In this document: positions 32,113-41,158 of the stretch, piece after piece
How positions within the stretch are numbered: position 1 is the first letter of the stretch
How the letters are laid out: each line of letters starts with the position of its first letter
NCBI RefSeq assembly: GCF_047549485.1
Contig: NZ_CP180191.1
Location: forward strand, 1,860,001 to 1,924,000
DNA from: Piscinibacterium candidicorallinum
GTDB lineage: Bacteria > Pseudomonadota > Gammaproteobacteria > Burkholderiales > Burkholderiaceae_C
Direction: 5' to 3'
DNA: 64,000 nt
Notes under the pieces: model-generated
The model's input: the letters and a program-made list of their open reading frames with translations, nothing else
Told to the model about the DNA's origin: nothing
Database searches by the model: none
Position numbers and translations under genes: made by a program

Positions 32113-34908
32113 ATGCCGATGCTGCGACTGCTGGGCCCGGTGCTGCTCGACAATCAGCCGCTGCCCGACGAACGCCCGACCCACCTGCTGGTGCTGCTGG
32201 CCGTGACGCCCGGCGGCTGCACCCGGGCGCAGGCCGCCGCCACGCTCTGGCCGGCACTGGACGCCGCCACCGCCGGCCGCAACCTGCGCAAGACCCTGCA
32301 CCGCCTGCGCAGTGACGGCCAGGGCGGCTTGCTGGCTGCGGGCGACCGCCTGCAGCTCGCCGTCGCCACCGACTGGGCCGCCGCCGAGGCGGCCCCCCCT
32401 GAGGACACCTTGGAGCTGATGCGCGGCCCGTTGGCCGACGGCCTGCGCGACGACGCCGGCTGGCTCGGCGCAGCACGCGAGCGGGCGCTGGCCCTGTGGC
32501 GCCGTGCGCTGCTGGCTTCGCTGCCGACGCTCGAAAGCGCGCGCGCCGAGGTTGAACTGGAACGCCTGCGCGCGCTCGACCCTCACGACGAACCGCTGGC
32601 ACGCGCCCATCTGCAGCATCTGCATGCCGCCGGCCGGCGCGACGCCTTCCAGCGCGTACGCGCCGCCTTCGCGCGCGCACTGGCTGAGGACCTGGGCGTG
32701 GCCCCGCCGGCGGATCTGGCCCAGCCGCCGGCAGCCGATCTCGCGCTCTCGCTGCCGCCGGCGGCGCGCGCCACCGGGCCGCTGATCGGGCGCGAGGACG
32801 AACTCGCTGCGCTGTGCACCGCCCTGGCTGAGCCCGGCGCTGCGTGCGTGTTGCGCGGCCCGGGCGGAATCGGCAAGACACGGCTTGCCGCGGCCGCGGC
32901 CGAGCGGGCCGCACGCGACGGCCTGACCGTGGTGTGGTGGCGTCTGGCCGGGGTCGACCAGGTGGCCGACGCCCTGACCCGACTGGCCGCCGAACTGGGC
33001 GTGGATACGGTGCGCGAGCCGCTGCTGGCCGCCGCACTGGCGGCACGGCCGACTCTCCTCGTGGCCGACAACGTCGAACACCTGCTCGACGCTGGGCTTG
33101 CCGCCCACCTGCGCTCGCTACACACGGCAGCGCCGTCGCTGCGCCTGCTGGTGACCAGCCGCACCGCCTTCGAGGGGCTGGCCGAACAGCGGCTCGGCGC
33201 GCTTGACACCCCGGACCCGGCCGACCCGCCCGGCGCGGTGCTGCGCAGCGCCGCGGTACGCCTGTTCGTGGTGCGCGCGCTGGCCGTCGATGCCACGCTG
33301 GACGCACGCGCCCACGCGCCGGCGCTCGGGCGGATCGCGCGTGCGGCCGGCGGCCATGCGCTGGCACTCGAGATGGCTGCGGCCCGCGTGCGCCACGCGG
33401 CGCCCGAGGAGATTGCTGCCGCGCTCGAGGCGGGCTCGGCCGACCTGGACACCTTCTTCTCCGCCATGTGGCAGGCGCTGCCCGTGGCGCTGCAGCCGGT
33501 GCTCGCCACCGTCGCCGCACTGCCGACCCGCTTTGACCGCGCGCTTGCCGAAAGCGCTGCAGGGCTGGCGCCGGCGCGGCTGGACGCGCTCGCCGCGCGC
33601 TCATTAATCGAGCGCGACGGCAGCCACTGGCGGCTGCACCCGCTGCTGCGGCTGTGGCTGCAGGCGCAGCAGCCGCTGCCCGAGCTCGAACTGCGCGCCC
33701 TGCGGCGACGCTTGATGGCCCATGTGGCGGCAGTGCTGGCGCAACGGCTCGCGCGCGAGGCCGCCGACACCCCGGCCATGCTGGCCTGGCTGGCCGAGGA
33801 GCAAGCGCTGCTAGACCTAGCCATTCAGCAGGCGCTGGCCGACGCGGACACGGCGGCGCTCGACGTGCTGCTGCTTGTTTTCTCCATGCGCTTCGAGGTG
33901 GGTGGTCGCTGGCCCGACGCCGCAGCGGAACTGGCCGCAATGGCGCAGGCACAGGACGGCCAGCCAGCCGCTGCCCGCGCCCCCGTGCAGGCGGCGCGCG
34001 CCGTGGTGCATGTGCGCCTGGGCCGCTGGGACGATGCCCGCGCCCTTGCCCGGCTGGCACGCGGTGCCCCGCCCCGCAGCCGCGTGGTGGCGGCCCGCGC
34101 GATGGGCCTGGCGCTGTGGCGCACGCATGACCTGCCCGGGGCCCTGCGCTGGCACCGGCGGGCACTCGCGCTGGCGGTCGACGCCGGGCTCGACGGCATG
34201 GTGGCCGCCTGCCGCTACAACATTGCCGTCGTTGACGCCGACTTTGACCGCCTTGCCGACGCCGAACGCGGGTTCCAGCAGGCGGCCGAACAGGCGCGCA
34301 GCTTCGGCTCGCTGGCCATGCAGGCGCGTTGCCTCGTGGCACTGTCGATGTGCCTGTACATGCAAGGCCGCGCCGCCGAGGCGCTGCCACTGGTGCAGCA
34401 GGCGCGGGCCGTGGTGGAGCGCCACGGGCTGGGCGCGCTCGCCCTGTCCGTGGGCCTCAACGAAGCAGCGCAACTGCTCGCACTGGGCGAGCTCGATGCC
34501 CTGGGTGCCCGCCTGCCTGCGCTGCGCGCCGCGGCCGCCCATGGCGAGGCGGCGCTGCGCTGGATGGCCGAGGTGTTTGAACTGCGCTGGCACCTGCGCC
34601 AGGGCCGGCTCGACGCCGCCCACGCCTGTGCCCGCGCCGCGTGGGCGCAGGTGCGCCGTCTGAATCACCCGCCCGCCGGCCCCACGCTGGCCGCGGCGGT
34701 AGCCGAACTGTGGATCGCCGAGGGTCATCGCGAGCGGGCCGCCGCCTGGCTGGCCTGGGCACTGCGGCAGGGCGCGCTGGCCCACGACGAGCGCGCCGCA
34801 GCCCAGGCACTGTGGTCCGCGTTGGCGCTCGACGCGGCAGCGACGGCGGCTGCCGAGTCCGCCGCTGCGAGCCTGAATCTGGAACAGCTCGGCGCGGCCA
34901 TCGGCTGA
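32113..34908 (+). CDS. SARP/AfsR-like regulator: BTAD plus NTPase plus TPR-like region
   Basis: The start at 32113 (MPMLRLLGPVLLDNQP) gives the typical short N-terminus. The product is 931 residues. Residues 1-95 form a DNA-binding winged helix, 96-205 a bacterial transcriptional activation domain, about 225-500 an NB-ARC-like NTPase with Walker A GPGGIGKTR and Walker B-like LLVADN, and 560-931 an Ala/Leu-rich helical repeat region of TPR type. Codon use is very GC-rich, like its neighbours. It is divergent from the secreted-protein operon and is its likely activator. A TATACT box ends 8 bp before the ATG, so its own mRNA may be leaderless. Confidence 0.85.
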   Translation: MPMLRLLGPVLLDNQPLPDERPTHLLVLLAVTPGGCTRAQAAATLWPALDAATAGRNLRKTLHRLRSDGQGGLLAAGDRLQLAVATDWAAAEAAPPEDTLELMRGPLADGLRDDAGWLGAARERALALWRRALLASLPTLESARAEVELERLRALDPHDEPLARAHLQHLHAAGRRDAFQRVRAAFARALAEDLGVAPPADLAQPPAADLALSLPPAARATGPLIGREDELAALCTALAEPGAACVLRGPGGIGKTRLAAAAAERAARDGLTVVWWRLAGVDQVADALTRLAAELGVDTVREPLLAAALAARPTLLVADNVEHLLDAGLAAHLRSLHTAAPSLRLLVTSRTAFEGLAEQRLGALDTPDPADPPGAVLRSAAVRLFVVRALAVDATLDARAHAPALGRIARAAGGHALALEMAAARVRHAAPEEIAAALEAGSADLDTFFSAMWQALPVALQPVLATVAALPTRFDRALAESAAGLAPARLDALAARSLIERDGSHWRLHPLLRLWLQAQQPLPELELRALRRRLMAHVAAVLAQRLAREAADTPAMLAWLAEEQALLDLAIQQALADADTAALDVLLLVFSMRFEVGGRWPDAAAELAAMAQAQDGQPAAARAPVQAARAVVHVRLGRWDDARALARLARGAPPRSRVVAARAMGLALWRTHDLPGALRWHRRALALAVDAGLDGMVAACRYNIAVVDADFDRLADAERGFQQAAEQARSFGSLAMQARCLVALSMCLYMQGRAAEALPLVQQARAVVERHGLGALALSVGLNEAAQLLALGELDALGARLPALRAAAAHGEAALRWMAEVFELRWHLRQGRLDAAHACARAAWAQVRRLNHPPAGPTLAAAVAELWIAEGHRERAAAWLAWALRQGALAHDERAAAQALWSALALDAAATAAAESAAASLNLEQLGAAIG

Positions 34909-35019
34909 GCGTTGGCGCGGCGTGCGCATGCATGCCGCCGAGTTCATGTGCCGCAGGCAAGACACAAATACCTGCGTGTGCGCCCTGCTCGGCTTTTAAG
35001 AAATGGTTTCGCGTGCTGC

Positions 35020-36222
35020 TCAGCCCAGCTGCGCCAGCAGGAACGCGCGCAGACGAGGATCGTCAGTGAGGCCGATGGCACGCTGCAGCGCAGCCTGCCG
35101 CCCCGGCACGCCGGCCAGGCCCAGCACGTGGGCGCGTGCCACCCAGTACGGTGCGTAGCCCGCAGCGTCTTCGGGCAGCGCGTCCAGCAGGGCCACGGCC
35201 GCCGCCGGATCGCCGGCCTCTCCCACCGCCACCGCCTGCCCCACGCGCGCGCCCAGGTTGGCGTGGTGCTGCACGAGCACTTCATACAGCTGCGCAATCG
35301 CGCGCCAAGGGGTCTGCCCCGTGGCGCGGCGCTGCGCATGGGCCGACTGGATTGCGGCCTCGAGCTGGAATGGGCCGGGCTGGCGCAGCTGGGCGGCCGT
35401 CCAGAGGGCCTGCTCGGCCTGCCGGATGAGGTCCTCCCGCCAGTCGGCTGGATTCTGGGCGGTCAGCGGCACAAAGCGGCCCTCGGCATCGAACTGCGCA
35501 GCGCGCCGTGCCTCCACATGAAGCAGAAGCGCCAGCAGCCCCCAGGCCTCAGCCTGCTCCGGCATGAGCTGCGCAGCAAGGCCGGCGAGGAACCGCGCCT
35601 CCTCGCGCAAGTCGTCCGCCGGTGTGTCCAGTGCATGTCGGCCCAGGGTGTACGCGGCGTAGATGGCCTCCAGCACGGCGGCCAGGCGCGCTGGCAATTC
35701 ACGCGCCTCGGGCGTCTCGAAGCGCAGCCCGGCGTCACGGATCCTTGCCTTGGCACGCACCAGGCGCTGCGCCATGGCCGTGGGCGAGACGAGGAAGGCG
35801 CTCGCAATCACCTTGGCGTCCAGCCCCAGCACGGCCTGTAGCATCAGCGGCGCGTGCACGTTGGCTGCGATGGCCGGGTGGGCGCAGACAAACATCAGCT
35901 GCAGCCGTGCATCCGGCACGTCTTGCTGATCGGGCGCCTCGGGCTCGGCCTCGTCGAACACGGCAGTGACGCGCGGATCCTGCGTCAGCCGAAGGTGGCG
36001 GGCGTGATGCAGCAGGCGGCGCTGAGCGGCTGCAGCCAGCCAGGCCTCGGGCGCGTCGGGCACGCCCTGCTCCGGCCAGTGCCGCAGTGCAGCGGCAAAG
36101 GCGTCGGCCAGCGCGTCCTCGGCTGCTGCGAGGTCGCGCCACTGCCAGGCCAGACGCGCCACAAGCCGGCCGTAGCTCTCACGAGCAACGCGCTCAGCTG
36201 CAGCCCCCGCGCCCTCGCTCAT
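35020..36222 (-). CDS. ECF-type RNA polymerase sigma factor (DUF6596 type)
   Basis: The start at 36222 (MSEGAGAAAERVA) overlaps the stop of the YCII gene by 4 bp. The 400-residue protein has an ECF sigma region 2 (VARLAWQWRDLAAAEDALADAFAAAL), region 4 (LQAVLGLDAKVIASAFLVSPTAMAQRLVRAKARI) and a long C-terminal extension of helical repeats, the pattern of the YCII-linked sigma group with DUF6596. These sigmas have no classic anti-sigma; the extension and the YCII partners may control them. Confidence 0.88.
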   Translation of the reverse strand: MSEGAGAAAERVARESYGRLVARLAWQWRDLAAAEDALADAFAAALRHWPEQGVPDAPEAWLAAAAQRRLLHHARHLRLTQDPRVTAVFDEAEPEAPDQQDVPDARLQLMFVCAHPAIAANVHAPLMLQAVLGLDAKVIASAFLVSPTAMAQRLVRAKARIRDAGLRFETPEARELPARLAAVLEAIYAAYTLGRHALDTPADDLREEARFLAGLAAQLMPEQAEAWGLLALLLHVEARRAAQFDAEGRFVPLTAQNPADWREDLIRQAEQALWTAAQLRQPGPFQLEAAIQSAHAQRRATGQTPWRAIAQLYEVLVQHHANLGARVGQAVAVGEAGDPAAAVALLDALPEDAAGYAPYWVARAHVLGLAGVPGRQAALQRAIGLTDDPRLRAFLLAQLG

Positions 36223-36587
36223 GCGGGCACGTTTGCGGGCGGCGGCAGCACCGGCCGCACTTCGACGCTGCCGGCCGATGCGCAGGGCGCCCGCGCCGCC
36301 CATTCGAGCGCTTCATCCAGGCTGGCGGTCTCGACAATGAAATAGCCACCCAGATGTTCGTGGGTGTCTGCGAAGGGGCCATCCTGCACCTGGCGCTTGC
36401 CGCCTTCCATACGCACATGGGTTGCGGTGCGCGGCGCCTGCAGCCCGTTGCCGCTGACCACGATGCCACTGCCGTGCAAGGCACCGACGTAGGCTTCCCA
36501 TGCGCCCCAATACACGGGCGCGGCAGCAGGGTCGTCGCGACGCGCGACTTCGGCGGTGGTTTCTTTGAATGCGAGCATGAATTGCAT
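36219..36587 (-). CDS. YCII-related protein, copy 1
   Basis: The start at 36587 (MQFMLAFKETTAE) has AGGAG 7 bp upstream. The 122-residue protein has the YCII/DGPF core: FMLAF, GSGIVVSGNGLQ, GKRQVQDGPFADTHEHLGGYFIVE, SLDEALEWA, EVRPV. Its stop overlaps the sigma factor start. YCII-domain proteins are small dimeric ferredoxin-like folds of unclear enzymatic role and are often paired with this sigma type. It is 70-80% identical by eye to copy 2 immediately upstream. Confidence 0.88.
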   Translation of the reverse strand: MQFMLAFKETTAEVARRDDPAAAPVYWGAWEAYVGALHGSGIVVSGNGLQAPRTATHVRMEGGKRQVQDGPFADTHEHLGGYFIVETASLDEALEWAARAPCASAGSVEVRPVLPPPANVPA

Positions 36588-36607
36588 GAGGTTCTCCTGA
36601 GGTGGCC

Positions 36608-36622
36608 CGCGCACCGTGCGCG
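36608..36622. promoter_or_regulatory. Palindrome upstream of YCII copy 1
   Basis: CGCGCACCGTGCGCG, a 7-bp inverted repeat about one base, lies 20 bp before the start codon and recurs at the same distance before copy 2. It may be an operator or a leader hairpin, or simply part of the duplicated block. Confidence 0.4.
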
Positions 36623-36763
36623 TTCCTGATTGAGTGATGCGCGGCGCAGCGCCCGATCGACAGAGAAGCAGGGGGATTTTGCGCCTGCCTCGCTGCGCGC
36701 TCGGTCACCGCCGCGCCTTTTGGCTTGCTTTTGTGTTCAGTGCGGCGCGCTCAGTGCGCGCGT

Positions 36764-37132
36764 TCATGCCGGGGCGTTCGTCGGCGGCGGCAGCACCGGC
36801 CGCACCTCGACGCTGCCGGCCGATGCGCAGGGCGCCTTGGCGGCCCATTCCAGCGCTTCATCCAGACTCGCCGTCTCGACGATGAAGTATCCGCCCAGTT
36901 GCTCGTCGGCGTGAGCGAAGGCGGCCTCCTGGACTTGGCGCTTGCCGCCCACCGTGCGTACATGGGTGGCCGTACGCGGGGGCAGCAGGCCGTTGCCGCT
37001 GACCACAATGCCGGACTGCTGGATGGCTCCGACGTAGGCGCCCCAGGCGCCGAAGTAGGCCGGCCGGGCGGCCGGGTCGTCATGACGGCCGTACTCGGCC
37101 GCCGTCTCCTTGAACATCAGCATGAATTGCAT
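36764..37132 (-). CDS. YCII-related protein, copy 2
   Basis: The start at 37132 (MQFMLMFKETAAEYG) parallels copy 1. The 122-residue product keeps the YCII core (FMLMF, QSGIVVSGNGLL, GKRQVQEAAFAHADEQLGGYFIVE, SLDEALEWAAKAPCASAGS), although the DGPF block is changed to EAAF, so one copy may have lost or altered activity. Near-identical C-termini and shared upstream DNA show a tandem duplication. It lies first in the apparent YCII-YCII-sigma operon. Confidence 0.87.
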   Translation of the reverse strand: MQFMLMFKETAAEYGRHDDPAARPAYFGAWGAYVGAIQQSGIVVSGNGLLPPRTATHVRTVGGKRQVQEAAFAHADEQLGGYFIVETASLDEALEWAAKAPCASAGSVEVRPVLPPPTNAPA

Positions 37133-37152
37133 GGGATTCTCCTTGCGCGGCT

Positions 37153-37167
37153 CGCGCACCGTGCGCG
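37153..37167. promoter_or_regulatory. Palindrome upstream of YCII copy 2
   Basis: The same 15-bp CGCGCACCGTGCGCG as at 36608-36622, 20 bp before the start codon. The flanks (CTCGCGCACC and following GATCGAC) are also shared with copy 1. Confidence 0.4.
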
Positions 37168-37444
37168 CTCCTGAAAGGGTGATGCACGACACAGCGCCTG
37201 ATCGACAACTCAGCAGAAAAATTATTTGCGTCCCCTCTAATTACGCAGTAGCTCTGTACGGGATCGGCGTCCGATTTGCATTGCTTGAGCCGTCCGAAAT
37301 CCAGACTTCTAGGGCATTCGTTCTGCCCCGACCACCCCGAAAGCCGCTTGCCCCATGCGGATCTAGCCCAGTCACCCACTGGCAACCCAGCCGACCGAAA
37401 CTGCGCTAAATTCATGTCCGTTGTCGAACCGACCTGGAGATCCC

Positions 37445-38458
37445 ATGCCCGCTGCCGCCCCCGCCACTCCCGTGTGGCTCGTTGCCACCCCCGGTGTTCT
37501 GCTGCTTGATCTGGCCGGCATGGCGGAGCCCCTGCGGCTGGCCAACCGGTTTTCCGGCGGCAAGGCCTTCGAACTGCAGATTGCCGGTCCGGCCGCGGCG
37601 GTACAGAGCAGCCTGCCGGTTCAGCTGGCCGGGCTGTCCGCACTGCCGGCGCAGCTGGGTGGCAGCCGGGACAACCCGGCCTGGGTGGTGCTGAGCGGTG
37701 CCACCGCACAATCGGATGTACCAGCCAGCCAGCGCAACGCCGCTGAAGGCGCCACAGTCGACTGGCTAAAGACCGTGGTGGCCCCGGCCCTGTCTGCCCG
37801 CACCGCGCGGCTCTGGACGGTGTGCTCCGGCGCCCTGCTCGCTGCGCGAGCTGGCCTGCTGAACGGTCGCCAGTGCACCACGCACCACGAACTGATCGAC
37901 CAACTCAAGAAGAACCACCCAGCCGCCGAGGTGCAGGACAACCGCATCTTCGTGATGGACGGTCCGGTGGCTACCAGCGCCGGCGTGACCTCGGGCGTGG
38001 ACCTGGCGCTGGCCGCCATTGGCGAGCGCTGCGGCCAGGCCGTGGCCAGCCAGGTGGCGCGCGACATGGTCGTTTACTGGCGCCGCGCCGGCGGCGACCC
38101 GCAGCTCTCGCCCCTGCTTGACCACCGCAACCACCTCCACCCGGCGGTGCACCGTGCCCAGGACGCCATCCTCGCTGACCCGACGGCCGACTGGAGCGTC
38201 GAAAGCATGGCCGCCGCCGCGCACGTGAGCAGCCGCCACCTGCGCCGCCTGTTCCAGGACAACGCCGGCCTCAACCCCCTGGCCTATGTCCACAGCGTGC
38301 GCGTGGGTCTGGCCAAGCAGGCCCTGGCCGCGGGCGCCAGCGTGGAAGAAGCGGCCCGACAGGCCGGCTTCGGCAGCGCCCAGCAGATGCGCCGCGCCTG
38401 GAAGGGCATGGAAGACAGCCTGCCGCGCGCGGCGAAGGCGGCCGCCAAGCGGGGTTGA
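37445..38458 (+). CDS. GlxA/FtrA-family AraC-type transcription regulator
   Basis: The start at 37445 (MPAAAPATPVWLV) follows CTGGAG; an in-frame TTG at 37421 is less likely. The product is 337 residues. The N-terminal DJ-1/PfpI-like domain has the nucleophile-elbow-like WTVCSGALLAARAGLLNG, and the C-terminal AraC helix-turn-helix pair includes SVESMAAAAHVSSRHLRRLFQ and ASVEEAARQAGFGSAQQMRRAW. Members activate amidase, glycine-betaine or carnitine-type pathways in response to small ligands. The target is not evident: no linked operon faces it. Confidence 0.9.
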   Translation: MPAAAPATPVWLVATPGVLLLDLAGMAEPLRLANRFSGGKAFELQIAGPAAAVQSSLPVQLAGLSALPAQLGGSRDNPAWVVLSGATAQSDVPASQRNAAEGATVDWLKTVVAPALSARTARLWTVCSGALLAARAGLLNGRQCTTHHELIDQLKKNHPAAEVQDNRIFVMDGPVATSAGVTSGVDLALAAIGERCGQAVASQVARDMVVYWRRAGGDPQLSPLLDHRNHLHPAVHRAQDAILADPTADWSVESMAAAAHVSSRHLRRLFQDNAGLNPLAYVHSVRVGLAKQALAAGASVEEAARQAGFGSAQQMRRAWKGMEDSLPRAAKAAAKRG

Positions 38459-38497
38459 TGTTGCGCTGGGTCGGCGTGAATCGCCGATTCGGTGCCG

Positions 38498-38531
38498 AAT
38501 GAAGCGGGGCGCCAAGGCGCCCCGCTTCATT
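38498..38531. terminator. Perfect long hairpin between convergent genes
   Basis: AATGAAGCGGGGCGCC (38498-38513) and its exact complement (38516-38531) flank only AA. It lies between the regulator stop (38458) and the convergent exonuclease stop (38568). No T-run follows, so it may act as a bidirectional, possibly Rho-assisted, terminator or an mRNA end stabiliser. Confidence 0.6.
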
Positions 38532-38567
38532 GCTGCGTTGCATGCCGCCTGTACGCCAGGCGGAGAT

Positions 38568-39209
38568 CTATCCCGCGCCGAGCCACTTCCCCGCCCCGGC
38601 CAAGGCCTGCAGGCGCCGCACGTTCTGGCGTTGCGCCGCCGGCAGTTCATGCAGCACGCGCTGCAGCAGCATGGCGGTGGCCAGCGCGTCGCCAGCCGCG
38701 GTGTGTCGCCCCGCCACGGGGATGCCAAAGTAGCTCAGCCAGTGGTCCAGCGCCTTGCCTCCGACCTCGCCGGCCACCTTGGGCAGGGCCGCCGGCGCGA
38801 GTTCGGCCAGATCGACCCACGGGTTGGAGAACGGCAGCCCGACCTGCACCTTGATGGCCCGCGCCAGGAATGCCTGATCGAAGGCGGCGTGGTAGGCCAC
38901 CAGCGGCGCGGTGCCGATGTAGTCCAGAAAGCGCGGCAGGGCCTCCTTGGGGTCGGCCGCGCGCTGCTGCGTCCCGTGGCCAATGCCATGCACCAGCACG
39001 TTGTCCTTGCTGGACACCGACGGCGGGCGCACGTGGATCTCGAAGCTGTCGGCCAGATCGATGCGCCCGTCGATCAGCGCCACGGCGCCGATCGACAGCA
39101 GGCTGTCGCGCCCGCTGTCCAGGCCGGTGGTCTCGACATCGAGCACGACCCAGCGCTGCGCCTCGGTGGCCGCATTGCTCCCTGCCCGGTTGAGGAGCCA
39201 GTCAAACAT
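38568..39209 (-). CDS. DnaQ-like 3'-5' exonuclease
   Basis: The start at 39209 (MFDWLLNRAG) overlaps the upstream gene by 8 bp. The 213-residue protein has DEDD-type exonuclease motifs: Exo I DVETTGLDSGRDSLLSIGAV, Exo II HAAFDQAF, Exo III HTAAGDA. It could proofread or process RNA or DNA. In many Burkholderiales a DnaQ-like exonuclease of this size is encoded right after a CBS/DUF294 protein, as here, implying a shared signalling function. Confidence 0.88.
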   Translation of the reverse strand: MFDWLLNRAGSNAATEAQRWVVLDVETTGLDSGRDSLLSIGAVALIDGRIDLADSFEIHVRPPSVSSKDNVLVHGIGHGTQQRAADPKEALPRFLDYIGTAPLVAYHAAFDQAFLARAIKVQVGLPFSNPWVDLAELAPAALPKVAGEVGGKALDHWLSYFGIPVAGRHTAAGDALATAMLLQRVLHELPAAQRQNVRRLQALAGAGKWLGAG

Positions 39210-41154
39210 AGTCCAGCGCCAGCCGCTGCTGCAGCTTCTTGCCTTGCCGGAAGGCCTCCTTGAGGATGCGCCGATCCAGCGAGGAAAGCTGCGCGGGGTC
39301 GATGCGGTTGGGGTTCTCGGTTTCAGCCCCCGGTGCATCACCGCCCTGCCCTTCGATCTGCACCCGCAGGCGCAGCATCTGCAGAAAGTGGAAGGCGTCC
39401 ACCCAGCCCGCAACGTCCGCCGCGTCGGCTGCACCCGCCCCCACCAGCGCGTGAAAGCGCTCCACCGTGTTGGTAGCCGCAATGCCGTGCGCGAGACTGA
39501 GAATGCGCGCGCCGTCCACAAGCGGCATGGTGCCGCTGAGCTTGAGGTCGACCGGCTTGTCCTGCCCGGGCCCGAGCAGCTGGTCGATCATCCCGCCTGT
39601 CCAGGCAATGGGTGGGTGGTTGGTGAGCGCGTTGTCCGTGAGTTGCTTGAGGAAGCGGCCATTGGCCTTGACCTGCGCACCGACCCAGCGGCGCAGCTCA
39701 TGGGCCAGGGTCAGATCGCCCGCCAGACCGCGGAAGTCGAAGTAGATGGACGCATTGAGCAGGGCCTGTGGATCACCGGCATCCATCCAGCCGGCAAAGC
39801 GCGCCTGCCACTCCTCCAAGGTCAGGCACAGTGCCGGGTTGCGCGCCATCACGCCGCCCTTGCACAGCGGAAAGCCGCAGGCGGCCAGCGCGTTGTTCAC
39901 GCTGGCGGCAAACACCAGCCAGGCATCACGGCGCGGCGCTTCCTCGGGCGAGAGCAGCAGCGCGTTGTCCTGATCGGTTGCGATCGTCTGTTCCTCGCGC
40001 CCTTCACTGCCCAGTGCCAGCCAGCAGAAGCGCCCGCCGATCAGGCGGTAGCGTTCCAGAGACAGTTCGATGATGCGCTGGGTGAGCTGGTCATTGAGCA
40101 TGCTCACGAAGCGCGTGATCTGCGCGCTGCCCACGCCCTGCGCCACCAGATTGCGGGCCAGCCCACGGATGTCGCGCGCGGCGGCGGCAAGCGAGTCGAT
40201 GCTCTGTGCGCGCCGGATGGCGCTGCCGGCACTGCGCAACGACAGGCGCTGCAGTGCAAACAGGTCGCGCTCGGACACCACACCCAGCAAGGCGGGCGCG
40301 GCGCTGGAGCCAGGCTCGGCGAGCTGCATGACGGCTACATGCCGCACGCCCTTGCTGCCCATGAGGTAGACCGCGTCTGCCGCGCTCGCCTGAGCATCCA
40401 GGCAATGCACCGGGCTGCTCATCACCTGTTCGATCGGCGTGCTCAAGGGCACTTGCGGCAGCAGCACCCGGCCGATGAGGTCGGAGCGCGTCAGGATGCC
40501 GGCCAGCGTGCCGTCGGTCTCGGTGACGAGGATCGAGCCCAGCTTCTCGGCCTGCATCGTGGCCAGCGCCTCGCCCAGCGGTGTGGCCGGCGCACAGGTC
40601 ACTGGTGCGCGCCGCACCACGGCGGCCAGCGGCGTGAGCAGGTTCTGCTCCAGATGCGTGCTGGCCGACACGCTGGCCTGCAGTTCGCGCCGCGACTGAT
40701 CCAGCAGCGCGGCCAGGCGACGGGTGCAGAAGTCCATGAAGGCCGGGCTCTTGCGCGTCAGTTCGTCAAACAACTCCCGTGGCGCCCGGAACACGAAGGT
40801 GTCGCCCACAGCCTGATAGCTCAGGGTGACGGGCCGTTGCGCAAGCAAGGCGCCTACCGGAAAGCACTCGCCGGCCGCCGCCATGAACAGCGGCTCCGGG
40901 CTGCCGCCGTTCGCGGTGGGCCGCACACCCTTCACGCTGCCCTGCTTGACGATGAACCAGTGCGTGGGCGGCTGGCTTTCAGGTGCAAGCAGCTGCTCGC
41001 CATCGGCGAAGTAGCACAACTCCAGGCCGGCAAGCAACGTGTTCACCGCCGGGGCGGTCATCTGCGAGAACGGGGCGTGCTCCAGCAGAAAAGCGCGGAT
41101 CGAGCCCTGCGGGCCGGTCAGACTGGGGGCGGGTTGGTGGGCGGTCTCTGGCAT
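39202..41154 (-). CDS. Cyclic-nucleotide-binding, CBS and DUF294 nucleotidyltransferase protein
   Basis: A 650-residue multidomain protein: cNMP-binding-like domain (about 15-135, SQMTAPAVNTLL, AAAGECFPVGALLAQRP), two CBS domains (about 170-290), then a GlnD-like nucleotidyltransferase core with GSEGREEQTIATDQDNALL (about 385-405) and a helical C-terminal DUF294 domain. The GSxxR...DxD arrangement predicts nucleotide transfer. CBS and cNMP domains probably sense nucleotides. It overlaps the DnaQ-like exonuclease gene. Confidence 0.9.
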   Translation of the reverse strand: MPETAHQPAPSLTGPQGSIRAFLLEHAPFSQMTAPAVNTLLAGLELCYFADGEQLLAPESQPPTHWFIVKQGSVKGVRPTANGGSPEPLFMAAAGECFPVGALLAQRPVTLSYQAVGDTFVFRAPRELFDELTRKSPAFMDFCTRRLAALLDQSRRELQASVSASTHLEQNLLTPLAAVVRRAPVTCAPATPLGEALATMQAEKLGSILVTETDGTLAGILTRSDLIGRVLLPQVPLSTPIEQVMSSPVHCLDAQASAADAVYLMGSKGVRHVAVMQLAEPGSSAAPALLGVVSERDLFALQRLSLRSAGSAIRRAQSIDSLAAAARDIRGLARNLVAQGVGSAQITRFVSMLNDQLTQRIIELSLERYRLIGGRFCWLALGSEGREEQTIATDQDNALLLSPEEAPRRDAWLVFAASVNNALAACGFPLCKGGVMARNPALCLTLEEWQARFAGWMDAGDPQALLNASIYFDFRGLAGDLTLAHELRRWVGAQVKANGRFLKQLTDNALTNHPPIAWTGGMIDQLLGPGQDKPVDLKLSGTMPLVDGARILSLAHGIAATNTVERFHALVGAGAADAADVAGWVDAFHFLQMLRLRVQIEGQGGDAPGAETENPNRIDPAQLSSLDRRILKEAFRQGKKLQQRLALDYV

Positions 41155-41158
41155 GGGC

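Noticed and set aside
32063..34390. Long Arg/Pro-rich minus-strand frame opposite the SARP-like regulator
   Set aside because: Extreme Arg/Ala/Pro content and no motifs. The plus strand has BTAD and Walker A.
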